DNA of 64,000 nt from Nocardiopsis sp. CNT312 (GTDB taxonomy: Bacteria > Actinomycetota > Actinomycetes > Streptosporangiales > Streptosporangiaceae): assembly GCF_000515115.1 (NCBI RefSeq), contig NZ_KI911536.1, positions 196,476-260,475 on the forward strand. Direction: 5' to 3'. The notes beneath the pieces were generated by a model. That model was not told where the DNA came from and searched no databases. It saw only the letters and a list, made by a program, of their open reading frames with translations. This document shows positions 16,750 through 24,781 of this stretch, piece after piece. The stretch's first letter is position 1. Every line of letters starts with the position of its first letter. Position numbers and translations under genes: made by a program.

Positions 16750-17017
16750 GGGCCGCTCCTCACCGGGGGACGTCGTGTGCGTGTCCGTGATCATCCCCGC
16801 CCGGTCCGCCGGGCGCGGGCGTTTCGCGCACACGGACGGGGTTGTGGCGGGGCCGGATCCCCGGTGGTATCGGCGCGCTTCCCCAGCCGGATCCGGCGGA
16901 CCGCAGTACCGCGCTCGCGGTGGTCTCCTCGGACGCCGGGCACCGCACTTCCTGCCAGTGCGGTTCATACACGGACGGATCAGGCGACCGGCTCTTCTCG
17001 GGTGCCGGTGGTTCCAC

Positions 17018-17023
17018 TACCGT
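17018..17023 (+). promoter_or_regulatory. -10 box of a probable leaderless promoter
   Basis: TACCGT, matching TANNNT, lies 6 bases before ATG 17030. No Shine-Dalgarno sequence fits between them. Confidence 0.45.
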
Positions 17024-17029
17024 TCCCTC

Positions 17030-18304
17030 ATGGCCCGCACACCCCAGCCCGCCTCCTCCCCGTGGTCGGCCCGCCTGCACCGGGCCCGGATGACGGTCCG
17101 CCGCACCCTCCTCCCCCTCTCCGAACGCCTGCCCCGGCGCGTGCGGGACCAGCCGCTCCGCTCCACCGCCCTCCTCCTGGGCGCCGCCCTGGCAGCCGGA
17201 AGCGCCCTCCCCCTCCTCATCCCGCTGTGGAGCGCCTACTGGTCCCTGCCCGGCGCCGGACCGGTGAGCGGCCTCGCCGCGGGCACCGCGACGGTCGCCG
17301 CCGCCTCCCGGCCGCAGCTGGCACGCCTGGGCCGACGGATCGGCCGCGCCTCCCTGCCCCAGGCCCTCCTGGCCGCCTGGGCGGTGACCGCAGCCGCGGC
17401 CCTGGCCCTGGGACTGGCCGCGTGGTGGATCATGGGGGCACCGCCGCCGACCTCGCCCCGCGCCCTGGACCCCGACGCGGTGCGCACCCTCACGCTCCTC
17501 TCCCTGGCCTCCGTCGCAGCCCCGGCCGCCGTCACGTTCCCGGTCATTGCCTACCGGCGCCAGCGAGCCGCGGAGGCCGCGGGAACCGCGGCCGCCGCGG
17601 ACCGGGCATGCCGACGCCTGTTCACCGAACGCTTCACAGCCGCCGTCGACCGGTTGGGCGCCGACCGCCCCGCGGCACGGCTGGGCGGCGTGCACGTCCT
17701 GGCACACCTGGCAGACGAGGCCCCCGACCAGGGCAGCAGGCAGGCGTGCGTCGACCTCCTGTGCTCCTACCTGCGAGCCCCCGACACCGAGGAGCGGCCG
17801 CACGCGGCCCTGAGCGAGGTGCGCGTGACGATCGTCCGCGTCATCGCCGACCGCCTGCGCGCACGCACCCCCTGGCGCGAGTGCGACTTCGACTTCACCG
17901 GCGTCGTCTTCGCGCCCGACAGCGACTTCCCGCTCGCCTCGTTCTCCGGCGACGTGGACTTCCGCGGAGCACGGTTCTGCGACACCGAGGGCGTCTCCTT
18001 CGCCGGTGCGTCGTTCCTCGGCGGAGCCTCCTTCGACGGGGCCCTCTTCAGCGGCGGGGCGTTCTTCGACGGGGCCGCCTTCACCGGACGGGTCTCCTTC
18101 GACGGAGCCGTGTTCTCCGACCGCGCGCACTTCGGCGAGGCGGCCTTCTCCGACCGGGTCTCCTTCCACGAGGCCTCCTTCGCGGGCTGCGCGGTGGCCT
18201 TCACCGGCGCCTCCGGGCCGTGCCCCGCGGGCCTGCTGTCGGCGATCGAGCCGCTGGACCCGCGACGGGTGAGCGTCCCCGAGGCCTGGCGCCCGGCCCG
18301 TTGA
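17030..18304 (+). CDS. membrane protein with C-terminal pentapeptide repeats
   Basis: 424 residues. The N-terminal part has about three to four membrane helices (TALLLGAALAAGSALPLLIP; QALLAAWAVTAAAALALGLA; LLSLASVAAPAAVTFPVI). A helical cytosolic region follows (FTERFTAAVDRLGADRPAARLGGVHVLAHLAD), the usual companion of such repeats in actinomycetes. From about residue 285 to 385 come roughly 20 pentapeptides with central Phe/Leu: VDFRGARFCDTEGVSF, SFDGALFSGGAFFDG, HFGEAAFSDRVSFHEASF. These fold as a right-handed four-sided helix. The partner and role are unknown. Probably leaderless. Confidence 0.85.
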   Translation: MARTPQPASSPWSARLHRARMTVRRTLLPLSERLPRRVRDQPLRSTALLLGAALAAGSALPLLIPLWSAYWSLPGAGPVSGLAAGTATVAAASRPQLARLGRRIGRASLPQALLAAWAVTAAAALALGLAAWWIMGAPPPTSPRALDPDAVRTLTLLSLASVAAPAAVTFPVIAYRRQRAAEAAGTAAAADRACRRLFTERFTAAVDRLGADRPAARLGGVHVLAHLADEAPDQGSRQACVDLLCSYLRAPDTEERPHAALSEVRVTIVRVIADRLRARTPWRECDFDFTGVVFAPDSDFPLASFSGDVDFRGARFCDTEGVSFAGASFLGGASFDGALFSGGAFFDGAAFTGRVSFDGAVFSDRAHFGEAAFSDRVSFHEASFAGCAVAFTGASGPCPAGLLSAIEPLDPRRVSVPEAWRPAR

Positions 18305-18428
18305 CCGCTGCGCCGCGGGAGCCCGGTCCTCCGGGAGCCGCAACCCGACGGGCTCCCCGCTCCCAGGCCGGTGTCCGACCGGCGCCGGCACGGCCGCAAC
18401 CGTGGCACCAGAGCAAGGAGAGCGTCGG

Positions 18429-18660
18429 GTGTGCGAAATCCTGCGTCCGCGTCGGCACCCAGTGCCCGGCGGGCTGGCCGAGCGGTGGGTGCCGCACACG
18501 TGCGGGCTGTGCGAGGGACGGGCACGGCCGGATCTCCCGGATCGCCACCGACGACGTCCTGGTGGTGCCGGTCCCGGCCGCCGCCCAGCCGCGGGCACGC
18601 GCCGGGGCCTGCCCACCCGCGTCCCTCTCGTACCGTGGAGGCAGGCCCGGTCCTCTACCG
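18429..18660 (+). pseudogene. possible small gene broken by a frameshift
   Basis: AAGGAGAG sits 7 bases before GTG 18429, opening MCEILRPRRHPVPGGLAERW and VPHTCGLCEG with good G/C third positions. Near 18520 the coding signal moves to another frame (DGHGRISRIATDDVLVVPVPAAAQ), which then stays open into the next gene. The CxxC pair hints at a small zinc-binding protein. I do not recognise it. It may be a pseudogene, a sequencing error, or chance. Confidence 0.3.
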
Positions 18661-18687
18661 GTGCGGACGGGGCCGGAGGGAGGAAAC

Positions 18688-18891
18688 GTGGGTTTCAGGA
18701 TCGGGTTCGGGGCGGTGCTGGTCGCGGTCGGTGCCGCGCTCGCGCTGTTCTTCTGGGACCTGGGGTTCTTCTGGTTTCAGTGCGGCCCCCTGGGACTGGT
18801 GATCATCGCCGTGGGGCTGTTCGACGTCGGCCAGGCGCTCCTGGCCCGCCGGAAGCGGTCCCCGTCACGGGAGTCCGCCCCCGCTGAGTAG
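18688..18891 (+). CDS. small two-helix membrane protein
   Basis: 67 residues from GTG 18688, preceded by a strong GGAGGGAGGAAAC. Two hydrophobic segments are seen (FGAVLVAVGAALALFFW; CGPLGLVIIAVGLFDVGQALL), separated by LGFFWFQ and followed by a basic C-terminus (ARRKRSPSR). Such proteins are common in actinomycetes and uncharacterised. The stop is 10 bases from the convergent metallophosphoesterase stop. Confidence 0.65.
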   Translation: MGFRIGFGAVLVAVGAALALFFWDLGFFWFQCGPLGLVIIAVGLFDVGQALLARRKRSPSRESAPAE

Positions 18892-18901
18892 TCCGGCCGC
18901 C

Positions 18902-19723
18902 TCACCCGGGCAGGACCGTCCTGGGGCCCTCCGGGGGGTGGGGCCGCCGTCCCCACTCGCGGGGGTAGCCCAGGGACACCTCGATGTGGGGCACGCCGTC
19001 CACGGTGATGGTGCGGGGGATGTGCAGGTGCCCGTAGACCACGGCCCGCGCCCGGTAGCGGGTGTGCCAGTCGGCGGTCTCCTCGGTACCGCACCACTGG
19101 GCGAACTCCGGGTAGCGCAGGATCCGCGTCGGCTCGCGCACCAGCGGGAAGTGGTTGACCAGGACCGTGTCCGTGCCCGGGGCGAGTGAGTCCAGGCGGG
19201 CCCGGGTGTAGTCCAGGCGGGCCCGGCACCAGGCGTCGCGGGTCGGCAGCGGGTCCGGGTGCAGCAGGTGCTCGTCCGTGCAGACCACGCCCCGGGAGTA
19301 GGCGATCTCCAGTGCCTCCTCCTTGGTGGCCGCCCCCTCCGGGCGGAAGGTGTGGTCGTACAGGAGGAACAGCGGCACGACGGTCACCGGACCGCCGGGC
19401 CCCTCCCACACGGGGTAGGGGTCCTCGGGGGTGTGTACGCCCAGGCCGCGCAGGGCCGCGACGAGGTGGTCGTAGCGGGCTTTCCCGCGCAGTCGCACGG
19501 GGTCGGAGGGCACGGTCCACAGGTCGTGGTTGCCGGGCACCCACACCACGGTCGGGAAGCGCTCCGCGAGCAGCCCCATCGCCCACAGGATGTCGTCGGT
19601 GGTCTCGGCGACGTCGCCGGCCACCAGGAGCCAGTCGTCGGCCGACTCCGGCCACAGCTTCTCAGTGAAGGCGCGGTTGTCCTTGTGCCGGATGTGGAGA
19701 TCGCTGATGGCGACCAGACTCAT
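18902..19723 (-). CDS. calcineurin-like metallophosphoesterase
   Basis: 273 residues from ATG 19723; GTG/ATG codons further up give a poor N-terminus. The dinuclear-metal motifs are complete and in order: ISDLHIRHKDN (DxH), LLVAGDVAET (GDxxE), VVWVPGNHDLWT (GNHD), VLVNHFPLVREP (H) and VVYGHLHIPRT (GHLH). Such proteins hydrolyse phosphomonoesters or diesters, including cyclic nucleotides. The class is clear, the substrate is not. It lies downstream of, and in the same direction as, the SDR gene with 127 bases between. Confidence 0.9.
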   Translation of the reverse strand: MSLVAISDLHIRHKDNRAFTEKLWPESADDWLLVAGDVAETTDDILWAMGLLAERFPTVVWVPGNHDLWTVPSDPVRLRGKARYDHLVAALRGLGVHTPEDPYPVWEGPGGPVTVVPLFLLYDHTFRPEGAATKEEALEIAYSRGVVCTDEHLLHPDPLPTRDAWCRARLDYTRARLDSLAPGTDTVLVNHFPLVREPTRILRYPEFAQWCGTEETADWHTRYRARAVVYGHLHIPRTITVDGVPHIEVSLGYPREWGRRPHPPEGPRTVLPG

Positions 19724-19850
19724 ACGCTCTTCGGCCCCTCTCCGCGCAGTGGGGCGGCCGACCACTGTCGGCGCGCCATCGGCCGCCACCCTACACACGC
19801 ACCCCTGAAAGGGGATATATCGGCCTTTGCCCCATGGTCAGGATGCGGTG

Positions 19851-20636
19851 TCAGCGCAGGTGGGAGGCTCCGTTCACGTCCAGGACGGCGCCCGAGCTCC
19901 ACACCGCACCGGGGGAGGCCAGATAGCACACCGCGGCGGCGACCTCCTCGGGACGCGCGACCCGGCCGAACGGGCTGTCGGCGCGGACCGCGTCGGTGAG
20001 CCGGTCGGCCACCCGCTCGGTCTCCACGAACCCGGGAGCGACGGAGGCCACGCCGATCCCGTGCGGGGCCAGTGCCACCGCCAGGGACTGGCCCATCGCG
20101 TGCAGGGCGGCCTTGCTCGCCCCGTAGGCGGGGTGGTCGGGCTCGCCCCGGTAGGCACCGCGGGAGCCGACGTTGACGATGCGCCCCCGTGTGCCCCGGT
20201 CGATCATGTGCCGGGCCGCCAGGTAGCAGACGTTGGCCGCGCCGAACACGTTCACCTCCATCACCGATCGCCAGGCGTCGCGCCAGGCGTCGTAGGAGAC
20301 GGAGGCGAGGGGGTGCGCCGGGTTGAGCGCCGCGTTGTTGACCACCACGTCCAGCCCTCCCGTACGCTCCACCGCCCGCTCCACGAGCGCGGCGGTGTCG
20401 TCGGGGTCGGCGAGGTCGGCTCGGACGAGGGCGTGCCCGCCGCCGGGCAGGTCCGCCAGGGTCGCCTCGGCCTCGGCGCGGCGGCTGCCGTAGTGCACGA
20501 CCACGCGGTCGCCCCGTTCGGCGAAGGCGCGGGCGACGGCCCGGCCGATGCCGCGGGCCGCTCCGGTAACCAGGACTCCGCGTCCGGGGGCGGAGCCGTC
20601 GTACGGGGCCGGTGCAGGGTGGTCCGATGATGGCAT
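19851..20636 (-). CDS. SDR family NAD(P)-dependent oxidoreductase
   Basis: 261-residue classical short-chain dehydrogenase: Rossmann motif LVTGAARGIGRAVARAFA, NNAALNPAHP (NNAG variant), catalytic Ser in IVNVGSRGAYRGEP, YGASKAALHAMG with the YxxxK pair, and the C-terminal PGFVETERV. The substrate is probably a sugar, acyl or steroid-like alcohol; nothing nearby narrows it. ATG 20636 lies 7 bases after TAGTCT on this strand, so the mRNA is probably leaderless. Confidence 0.9.
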   Translation of the reverse strand: MPSSDHPAPAPYDGSAPGRGVLVTGAARGIGRAVARAFAERGDRVVVHYGSRRAEAEATLADLPGGGHALVRADLADPDDTAALVERAVERTGGLDVVVNNAALNPAHPLASVSYDAWRDAWRSVMEVNVFGAANVCYLAARHMIDRGTRGRIVNVGSRGAYRGEPDHPAYGASKAALHAMGQSLAVALAPHGIGVASVAPGFVETERVADRLTDAVRADSPFGRVARPEEVAAAVCYLASPGAVWSSGAVLDVNGASHLR

Positions 20637-20643
20637 GACCAAG

Positions 20644-20649
20644 AGACTA
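20644..20649 (-). promoter_or_regulatory. -10 box of a probable leaderless promoter
   Basis: TAGTCT on the minus strand, 7 bases before ATG 20636 of the SDR gene, with no ribosome-binding site. Confidence 0.5.
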
Positions 20650-20672
20650 GCGGTCGATACCGCTGGTGAGGG

Positions 20673-21060
20673 GTGCGCGGGGGGTACTACGACGACCACG
20701 TGGGCCACGACGGCCCCTTCGGCGGTGCCGAGGCCGGGGACTGCGCCCAGGCACAGGCGGTCGGCCCCCGCTCCGAGCAGGGGGCCGGGAGGCCCGCCCC
20801 GCCGCCGAGGACCTCTTGGAGGCCGTCTAGCCCGACGAGTGGCCGCAGGGGGCAAGCCGCAGGGCCCCGCCAGGGACCCCCGCGAACTGGACGAGGAGCG
20901 TGAGCCCGGCACAGGGGAGTGCGAACCCATCCGGGAGACCTGGGAACGGTGGGCGGCGTCCACCGGAAGGACCGGCCGGGACGCGCTCCGGGCCGGCGCC
21001 CGTGGCGCGCACCGCCGCCGGAGACGGCCACCGGCTTTCGCCGTCCGGTCGTCGGTGCCG
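20673..21060 (+). pseudogene. decayed coding region facing the second DUF2786 gene
   Basis: Coding-like codon use appears in pieces in different frames. DDHVGHDGPFGGAEAGDCAQ begins near 20691; REARPAAEDLLEAV-stop ends at 20830; and after about 20840 comes GKPQGPARDPRELDEERE followed by ETWERWAASTGRTGRDALRA. The first piece resembles the decayed gene at 7894-8235, and both lie convergent to a DUF2786 gene. No continuous protein can be made without several frameshifts. Function unknown. Confidence 0.35.
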
Positions 21061-21068
21061 CCCCGCCG

Positions 21069-22361
21069 TCAGCCGTCTGCGACCGGACGGCGCGGCCCCA
21101 GGGAGGCGGCGTCCGCCGCGGCGCGCCCCTCACGCCAGCCCTCCGCACTGCGGGGGCCGCGCACCCGGGTGTGCGTCAACTCCCCGAACGCCTCCTCCAC
21201 GGCCTCGCCGACCCGGCGCTCGCGGTCGGCCAGCACCGGCACCAGGTCGGCTCCGGCCTCCGCTGCGGCACCCTCCTCCGCCGCGCGGGCCGCCTCCGCG
21301 AGCCGCTCGCCCACGCGCACCGCGAACGCCGAGACGAACGAGGCCCGGAAGTCCCGCCGCGCCCCGCGCCCGGACTGGTCGCGGACCGCGCCGCTGACCC
21401 GCATCGCGCTCTCGGCCTGCACGAGCAGCGACGTGTACATGAGTTCGACCGCGTCCAGGTCGCCATCGAAGCCCACCACCGTGCACAGTCCCAGGTCCTG
21501 GTGCCAGACCGCGCGGCAGCGGTTCGCCTCGGCCACCTCGTGCAGCAGCACCGCCTTGTGCTCGTCGTAGGGGGCGTCCACGGGCAGCCGCCGGGCCCCG
21601 GTGGGCGAGGGCCGCCTCGGCGGGTGCTCCCCGTCCAGCAGGGCGCGGTCGATGCTGTGCCGGGCCATCAGCTCCTGGGCGCGGGCGCTCAGCGCCTCGG
21701 CCTCGCGGGGGAACTCCGTCGACTCCGCCTTGGCCAGTAGCGCCCGGACCCGTTCCAGCTTCCCCCGGTCCACTGCGGAGACCGGCCGCACCGCAGCGGC
21801 CGGACCGGGCCGGAAAGCGCCGGGTACCGGGCCCAGCGTCCCCAGGGGAGGCAGGACCCGGAGCACTGACAGCAGGCGCAGGGCCAGTTCGGCGGCCTCG
21901 AACCGGAGGAGCCCGTGGCCGGCCGCGGTTTGGGAGAGCGGCGTTCCCTCCGTGCCGGAGGCCCCCAGAGCCCGCACCTCGGCGGTCCAGCGGGGGTCCA
22001 CCGAGCCGGGGGAGTGCCGTCGCATCTGTGCGGCCACCGCGTCGGCGCACAGCGCCGCGCCTGCCTCGCCCAGCTCTCGGCCGACGTGGCGCACGGTCTC
22101 GGACGGCCGCCAGCCCCGCGCCCACGCCGAGGCCAGGCCCTCGGTCAGCGAGGCCGCCACCGCGGCCTCGGCGGCCCGCGCCCACGCGGCGTCCTCGCTG
22201 TCGGCCAGCCGCGCCGCGGCCAGGTCCACACCGGTGCCGCCGCGGCCCAGGACCAGGGCATCGACGGCGCCGGTGACGATCTGGGCGGGGGCGTCGTCGG
22301 CCGAGGGGCCGGACCAGGCGTCGGCGCGGGGAGCGCGCCGCTTGCGGTTCCTGCTGCCCAC
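21069..22361 (-). CDS. DUF2786 domain protein, copy 2
   Basis: 430 residues from ATG 22361. Same order as copy 1 (8297-9637): an N-terminal helical region (AWARGWRPSETVRHVGRELG matches AWERGWQPAECVRMVVRELD), the DUF2786 core KLERVRALLAKAESTEF and REAEALSARAQELMARHSID, the conserved ANRCRAVWHQDLGLCTVVGF, and a helical tail. Sequence divergence is moderate, so the duplication is old or the two copies were acquired separately. Both genes face a decayed small + strand gene. The family has no known function. Confidence 0.82.
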   Translation of the reverse strand: MGSRNRKRRAPRADAWSGPSADDAPAQIVTGAVDALVLGRGGTGVDLAAARLADSEDAAWARAAEAAVAASLTEGLASAWARGWRPSETVRHVGRELGEAGAALCADAVAAQMRRHSPGSVDPRWTAEVRALGASGTEGTPLSQTAAGHGLLRFEAAELALRLLSVLRVLPPLGTLGPVPGAFRPGPAAAVRPVSAVDRGKLERVRALLAKAESTEFPREAEALSARAQELMARHSIDRALLDGEHPPRRPSPTGARRLPVDAPYDEHKAVLLHEVAEANRCRAVWHQDLGLCTVVGFDGDLDAVELMYTSLLVQAESAMRVSGAVRDQSGRGARRDFRASFVSAFAVRVGERLAEAARAAEEGAAAEAGADLVPVLADRERRVGEAVEEAFGELTHTRVRGPRSAEGWREGRAAADAASLGPRRPVADG

Positions 22362-22637
22362 GGCGGTCCTCCCTGGTGGCGTGCGCTGTGCGGACGGGAC
22401 GTTCCGGGGCGCCGTCCGGGTGTCGACCGATCAACCTACCGGATCGTCGTACCGGTCCGGTCCGGTCCGTCCGCCCAGTAGTGGTTTCCGGGGAAACGCC
22501 GCTGATACGGCTTTCATGGCTTCCCTGCCTTGTGGGGCCCTCTGCGAGGGGCGGAAAACCACGGCTTTCCTGCCGGAAGCACATCGGAAACATGGCCTGC
22601 GTACCGTCGCGTCAGCACCGACAGCCAAGGAGTCTCC

Positions 22638-24125
22638 ATGCACCAGAGAACCGGCGCCAGCGGTGAGGGCTCCGGCCAGGACGGTACGGGCGCGGCCCGC
22701 TGCCCCGTGGGCGGGGACCGCCTCCCGGGACCGCGCGGCCGCCACGAGGCACCCTTGGAGGGACCGCGGCCCCGCTACGGTGCACCGGTCCCCACCGAGG
22801 TCGCCCCGGGAGTCCACGGCTGGCTGCTGCTCGGATACAAGGAGAACCTCCAGGCGCTGCGCGACCAGGACCACTTCTCCGCCGACCCCCGCCCCTGGAA
22901 TCCGTCGGGCCGCCCACCCGCGCACACCGGTGCCCTGCCCCGCGACGGTGAGGAACACCGGCGCCTGCGCACCCCGGTCGTCGACGCCCTCGCGGGGGTG
23001 GGCACGCCCCGGCTCGTGCCGATCGTGGAGCGCGTCGCCTCGCACCTGCTCGGCCGTGCCGCCGCAGAGGGCAGAATCGACCTCATCGGCCAGTTCGCGG
23101 CCCCGCTGCCCGCCCTGGTGCTCAACGAGGTCTTCGGTCTGCCCGACGACTACGGGCGCCTGCTGGCCGACCTCGCCCACCGCCTGTGGAACGGCGGCCC
23201 CGAGGCGGTGGAGGCCGCGGAGTCGGCCGTGCGCTCCTACTTCACCGGCCTGGTCGCCCGCAAACGCGCCCGTCCGGGGGAGGACCTCACCAGTCGGCTG
23301 CTGGCGCACCCCCACGGCCTCACCGACGAGGAGGCGGCCGAGGCGCTGTCCCGGATGTGGGAGAGCGGCCACGAACTCACCACGCACCTCATCGGTAACG
23401 CCCTGCTCAAACTACTCATCGATCCGCCGGTGTGGACCGCCTACGTGGGCGGCACCCTCACCCCCGAGGACTTCATCGACGTCGTCATGTGGACCGACTG
23501 CCCGGTGCGGACGATCGCCGGGCGCTACACCGCGACCGACGTCAGCTTCGCCGGTACCCGCATCCGGCGGGGCGCCCCGCTGCTGCTCTCCTTCGACTCC
23601 GCCCACACCGACCCGTCGGTGGCCCCACGCGACGGGTTCGCCATGGCGGGCAACCGCTCCCACCTGGCCTGGGGGGCGGGGGCGCACCGCTGCCCCGCGA
23701 CCGGGTTCACCCGAGAACTGGTCCGTACCGCCGTCGACGCGGTGGTGGACCGCCTGCGCGGCATGGTGCTGGACACCGAAGAACCGGCCTGGCGCGACTC
23801 GCCGACCGTGCACGGCCTGGAGGCGCTCCCGGTCCGGTTCGCCCCCACGGGTGAGCGCGTGGAGCCGGAACGGGACGAGCCGCCCGCTCCCCGGCGCCGG
23901 TTCCGCCGCAAGCGCCGCCCCGCGCCCCAAGGCGCCCGCTACCAGGCGCCCCTGGCGCGGAAGGAGCCCGCACAGGAGACGGCGCAGGCCGCTGCCGTCC
24001 GGCGGGGCAAAACCCGGGCGGCGGCCCCGGCGGGTGTCGGTGCCCGCTACCAGGCGCCGTTCGCAGCGCCCGAAGAGGAGAGCGACCTCCTGGAACGGCT
24101 CCTGGAGGACTGGCGGCCCCGGTAG
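22638..24125 (+). CDS. atypical cytochrome P450 lacking ExxR, with C-terminal extension
   Basis: 495 residues from ATG 22638 (AAGGAGT upstream). The heme loop is intact: HLAWGAGAHRCPATGFTREL, ligand Cys at about 352. The I-helix reads MWESGHELTTHLIGN in place of AGxDT. At the K-helix, where nearly all P450s have ExxR, the sequence is FIDVVMWTDCPVRT, with D-V-V-M-W (about 281-285) where CYP157 enzymes have ExxxW. After about residue 404 comes a basic, low-complexity tail of 90 residues with two copies of GARYQAP and an acidic end (EESDLLERLLEDW). No ferredoxin or conservon genes are adjacent. Convergent with lutC, 8 bases apart. Confidence 0.88.
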   Translation: MHQRTGASGEGSGQDGTGAARCPVGGDRLPGPRGRHEAPLEGPRPRYGAPVPTEVAPGVHGWLLLGYKENLQALRDQDHFSADPRPWNPSGRPPAHTGALPRDGEEHRRLRTPVVDALAGVGTPRLVPIVERVASHLLGRAAAEGRIDLIGQFAAPLPALVLNEVFGLPDDYGRLLADLAHRLWNGGPEAVEAAESAVRSYFTGLVARKRARPGEDLTSRLLAHPHGLTDEEAAEALSRMWESGHELTTHLIGNALLKLLIDPPVWTAYVGGTLTPEDFIDVVMWTDCPVRTIAGRYTATDVSFAGTRIRRGAPLLLSFDSAHTDPSVAPRDGFAMAGNRSHLAWGAGAHRCPATGFTRELVRTAVDAVVDRLRGMVLDTEEPAWRDSPTVHGLEALPVRFAPTGERVEPERDEPPAPRRRFRRKRRPAPQGARYQAPLARKEPAQETAQAAAVRRGKTRAAAPAGVGARYQAPFAAPEEESDLLERLLEDWRPR

Positions 24126-24133
24126 GGGAGCGG

Positions 24134-24781
24134 TCAGCCGACGACCAGCACCTCCAGCAGGCGCGGTCCGTGCACCCCCTCGACCCGGTTCAGTTCGATG
24201 TCGCTCGTCGCCGAGGGGCCGCTGATCCAGGTGAGCGGCCGGGCCGGGTCCAGCAGGCGCACGGCCTGCGGCACCCCGTCCACGACCTGGTCGGCGCGGA
24301 CCACGCACACGTGGTGGTCCGGCACCAGCGTGATCGCGCGCCGTCCCTGGTCCGGCCCCGCGTCCAGGACGATCGTGCCCGTCTCGGCGATCGCCACGGC
24401 ACACCCGGTGACCACGGCGTCGGCACCGTTGAGGTCGGCCAGCGTGCGAGGGCGCTCCGGCGAGTCGGTGAGCAGGGTCGCCGGGCAGCCCTCGAACCAC
24501 GCGCGCGGCGCCCCCTCGGGTACCACCACCCGTGTGGCTCCGGCGCGCTCCAGGCAGGCCGCGACCTCGGCGGGCAGCCGTTCGGCGTCCACCCGGTGCA
24601 CGGTGGCCTTGTAGTCGACGAGCCGGTCGACGAGCACGTCCAGGGACGGCCCCTCGCCGTGGCTGTCGGCGTAGGGGCGCTCCTCGGGCCCCTCCCTCGG
24701 CCACCGCCGGTCCTCCCCGGCCGGAACATCGGCCAGGGCCGCGCGGACCCTGCCCAGGACGCGGTCGCGTGCGCTGCTCAA
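24134..24781 (-). CDS. lutC: lactate utilization protein LutC
   Basis: 215 residues. LutC (DUF162/YkgG type) is one of three subunits of the iron-sulfur L-lactate oxidase system that converts lactate to pyruvate. Visible: the opening RDRVLGRVRAAL, the GADAVVTGCAVAIAETGTIVLDAG loop shared with LutB, and the end LTWISGPSATSDIELNRVEGVHGP. The start is TTG 24781, inside a TTGA overlap with the lutB stop and after GAAGGAG, so translation is coupled. Last gene of lutABC. Confidence 0.92.
   Translation of the reverse strand: MSSARDRVLGRVRAALADVPAGEDRRWPREGPEERPYADSHGEGPSLDVLVDRLVDYKATVHRVDAERLPAEVAACLERAGATRVVVPEGAPRAWFEGCPATLLTDSPERPRTLADLNGADAVVTGCAVAIAETGTIVLDAGPDQGRRAITLVPDHHVCVVRADQVVDGVPQAVRLLDPARPLTWISGPSATSDIELNRVEGVHGPRLLEVLVVG

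Noticed and set aside
18317..18357. GGGAGCCCG/CGGGCTCCC inverted repeat as terminator of the pentapeptide gene
   Set aside because: Arms of nine bases with a long GC-rich loop are common by chance here, and competing pairings exist.
22445..22475. GGTCC-rich tandem stretch upstream of the P450
   Set aside because: Only a few short GC-rich units; within what random high-GC sequence gives.
20548..24125. P450 as part of a conservon or biosynthetic cluster
   Set aside because: No roadblock, DUF742, GTPase, ferredoxin, PKS or NRPS gene is adjacent; the neighbours are DUF2786 and lut genes.
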